DNA of 7,671 bases, from the NCBI GenBank assembly GCA_011526275.1, contig WTJP01000100.1, positions 1-7,671 on the forward strand, read 5' to 3'. Below are positions 5,708 through 7,671 of this stretch, piece after piece. The translations under genes were made by a program, and so were the position numbers. The notes below the pieces were generated by a model. It was given only the letters and a program-made list of their open reading frames with translations, did not search any database and was not told the DNA's origin. Origin of the DNA: Candidatus Arcticimaribacter sp. Its GTDB lineage: Bacteria; Bacteroidota; Bacteroidia; Flavobacteriales; Flavobacteriaceae. Each line of letters begins with the position of its first letter. Positions within the stretch are counted from its first letter, which is position 1.

Positions 5708-7671
5708 ATGAGAAGATTACTAGTTTTATTCGTCTGTATTGGTGTTGCACTCACTCCTTTTGAAGGCAGTGCGCAACGCAAAAAGAAAAAATCAACCGAA
5801 GCGAAGCAAGAGAAAATAGCTTTGGATGCATTTAAATTCCGCAATGTAGGTCCCGCCTTTTTATCGGGGCGTATTGCCGATATCGTATTTCACCCCGAGA
5901 ACGACAACATTTGGTATGTCGCTGTTGGTTCTGGCGGAGTATGGAAAACCGAGAATGCAGGAACGACTTGGACTCCTTTGTTTGACCAACAAGCCTCCTA
6001 CTCCACGGGTTGCATCAGCCTTGATCCACAAAATCCATCGACTGTTTGGGTGGGTACAGGAGAAAATGTTGGAGGAAGACACGTGGCCTATGGCGACGGG
6101 ATTTACCGTTCCAAAGACGGCGGTAAAAATTGGGAGAATTTAGGCTTAAAAGGCACGGAACACATTTCTAAAATCATTATCCACCCCGACAATTCCGATG
6201 TTGTATGGGTCGCAGCGCAAGGTCCCCTTTGGAATAAAGGCGGCGAGCGTGGGGTCTATAAAACCACCGATGGAGGAAAAAGTTGGAAACAAGTCCTGGG
6301 CGATTCAGCTTGGACGGGTGCTACCGACCTCATCATCGATCCCCGTAACCCACAAGTGCTCTATGCAGCCACTTGGGACCGCCACCGCACCGTTGCTGCT
6401 TTAATGAGTGGTGGACCAGGTTCGGGTATTCACAAATCGACGGACGGTGGAGAAACTTGGGAAGAACTCACCCAAGGACTCCCCAGCTCCAATATGGGGA
6501 AAATTGGTTTAGCCATTTCCCCCCAGCAACCCGATGTACTTTATGCCGCCATCGAATTGGACCGCACCACCGGTGGGGTCTATCGCTCGGCAGACCAAGG
6601 TGCCTCTTGGAAAAAAATGTCAGACGCTGTTTCAGGCGCAACAGGGCCGCACTACTACCAAGAGCTCTATGCAAGTCCGCATAAATTTGACCGCCTCTAC
6701 TTGATGAATGTTCGCGTTTTAACCTCTGAAGACGGAGGAAAAACCTTCGTTCAACTCAAAGAAGAGAAAAAACATTCCGACAACCACGCCATCGTGTTCA
6801 AAAAAGACGATCCCAATTACATTATGTTGGGAACAGATGCCGGTATCTATGAGAGTTTTGACCTCGCGCAAAATTGGCGTTACCACAAAAACCTCCCTTT
6901 AACACAATTCTACAAAGTAGCGGTGAACAATGCCGAACCTTTTTATCACATTTTTGGAGGAACACAAGACAACGGTTCTGTGGGAGGACCCTCTGCAACC
7001 GACGAGCGCGAAGGGATTGCAAACAAACACTGGTACAAAACCCTTTTTGCCGATGGGCATCAGTCGGCTACCGACCCGGTGCACAACGAAATCATTTATG
7101 CCGAAACCCAACAAGGTGGGCTGCACCGCATCGACCTCAGTACGGGAGAACAAGTTTTTGTTCAACCCCAAGCGCAGGCGGGTGAACCGCACGAACGTTT
7201 CAACTGGGACGCGCCAATTTTAGTATCTCCGCACGACCCTGCTACCCTCTATTTTGCTTCCTACCGCGTGTGGAAATCCACCAACCGCGGGGACGACTGG
7301 TCGCCCATTTCTGGCGATTTAACCCGAAATGAAGAGCGTTTGAGTCTTCCCATTATGGGACGAAAACAGTCTTGGGACAACGCCTGGGATGTGGGTGCGA
7401 TGTCGAACTACAATACCATTACTTCTTTAAGCGAATCGCCTTTACGTGCAGGGCTGCTTTACGCAGGTACCGATGATGGTTTTATTCAAGTTACCGCCAA
7501 CGGAGGAGAACAATGGACCAAGATTCCCGTAACGCGACTTGGCCTTCCTGCACGCAGCTTTATCAATGACATTAAAGCAGATTTACACGACGAAAACACC
7601 GTTTATGCTGTGCTCGACAACCACAAAGAAGGCGATTTCAATCCCTATTTGTACAAGAGTACCGACCGCGG
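5708..7671 (+). CDS. Secreted VPS10/sortilin-like BNR (Asp-box) propeller protein, 3' end outside window
   Basis: The frame is open from the ATG at 5708 to the window edge (654 full codons) with no stop. Residues 1-23 form a signal peptide ending Gly-Ser-Ala-Gln before a lysine-rich stretch. Asp-box hairpins (consensus Ser/Thr-x-Asp-x-Gly-x-Thr/Ser-Trp) recur near residues 80-88, 135-142, 186-193, 244-251, 294-301, 340-347, 523-531 and 598-603, with another starting at the edge (Lys-Ser-Thr-Asp-Arg-Gly). Variants include Asn-Ala-Gly for Asp-Gly-Gly in the first and Phe for Trp in the sixth. Such repeats build beta-propellers, and this arrangement is typical of sortilin/VPS10-like proteins of about 900-1,100 residues in Bacteroidota. 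Database entries often call them glycosyl hydrolases by analogy with Asp-box xyloglucanases; I see nothing here that shows glycosidase activity. The protein should act outside the cytoplasm. Any C-terminal sorting domain lies outside the window. Base composition is richer in G and C than in the genes at 202-3425. Confidence 0.92.
   Translation, partial: MRRLLVLFVCIGVALTPFEGSAQRKKKKSTEAKQEKIALDAFKFRNVGPAFLSGRIADIVFHPENDNIWYVAVGSGGVWKTENAGTTWTPLFDQQASYSTGCISLDPQNPSTVWVGTGENVGGRHVAYGDGIYRSKDGGKNWENLGLKGTEHISKIIIHPDNSDVVWVAAQGPLWNKGGERGVYKTTDGGKSWKQVLGDSAWTGATDLIIDPRNPQVLYAATWDRHRTVAALMSGGPGSGIHKSTDGGETWEELTQGLPSSNMGKIGLAISPQQPDVLYAAIELDRTTGGVYRSADQGASWKKMSDAVSGATGPHYYQELYASPHKFDRLYLMNVRVLTSEDGGKTFVQLKEEKKHSDNHAIVFKKDDPNYIMLGTDAGIYESFDLAQNWRYHKNLPLTQFYKVAVNNAEPFYHIFGGTQDNGSVGGPSATDEREGIANKHWYKTLFADGHQSATDPVHNEIIYAETQQGGLHRIDLSTGEQVFVQPQAQAGEPHERFNWDAPILVSPHDPATLYFASYRVWKSTNRGDDWSPISGDLTRNEERLSLPIMGRKQSWDNAWDVGAMSNYNTITSLSESPLRAGLLYAGTDDGFIQVTANGGEQWTKIPVTRLGLPARSFINDIKADLHDENTVYAVLDNHKEGDFNPYLYKSTDR

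Noticed and set aside
5861..7223. Several frames of 66-103 codons on both strands between 5861 and 7223
   Set aside because: All lie inside the long open propeller frame, which has a signal peptide and regular Asp-box repeats; the shorter frames are by-products of its composition.

Overview
The window looks like chromosomal DNA from a Bacteroidota bacterium, most likely a member of the Flavobacteriia. The evidence is a promoter of the TTTG / TAnnTTTG type in front of the tRNA gene, start codons without clear Shine-Dalgarno sequences, a lipoprotein whose signal ends in Asn-Cys followed by Ser-Lys-Glu-Glu (like the Bacteroidota surface-export signal), and a large Asp-box beta-propeller protein of a kind common in that phylum.

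Layout. Bases 1-170 hold a compact tRNA-Phe(GAA) unit with its own promoter and a rho-independent terminator. Bases 202-3425 hold two divergent, AT-rich genes. The minus-strand gene encodes an exported Kelch-type sensor-like protein with one membrane helix and a small cytoplasmic tail that may be a winged helix. The plus-strand gene encodes a 667-residue probable surface lipoprotein. They share a 44-base intergenic region with dyad symmetry. Bases 3426-3698 are non-coding and carry a promoter candidate and a strong inverted repeat. Bases 3699-5421 hold a likely two-gene operon: a membrane-anchored metallo-beta-lactamase-fold hydrolase of the NAPE-PLD type with all seven metal ligands, followed 13 bases later by a GNAT acetyltransferase. 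Converging on this pair from the minus strand is a 57-residue CDGSH iron-sulfur protein (5437-5610), easily missed because of its size. From 5708 to the window end runs the first 654 codons of a secreted VPS10/sortilin-like, BNR/Asp-box propeller protein, cut off by the window edge.

How the genes fit together. The hydrolase and acetyltransferase are probably co-transcribed, but no shared substrate can be read from the sequence. The Kelch protein could regulate its divergent lipoprotein neighbour if its tail binds DNA; this is a hypothesis. Base composition rises noticeably to the right of about 3.7 kb, so the two AT-rich genes beside the tRNA may have a different history from the rest, although no integrase or duplicated tRNA end is present. 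I found no CRISPR array, insertion sequence, phage gene or convincingly new multi-gene system. The best leads are the possible transmembrane one-component regulator, the two operator-like dyads, and the overlooked CDGSH gene.
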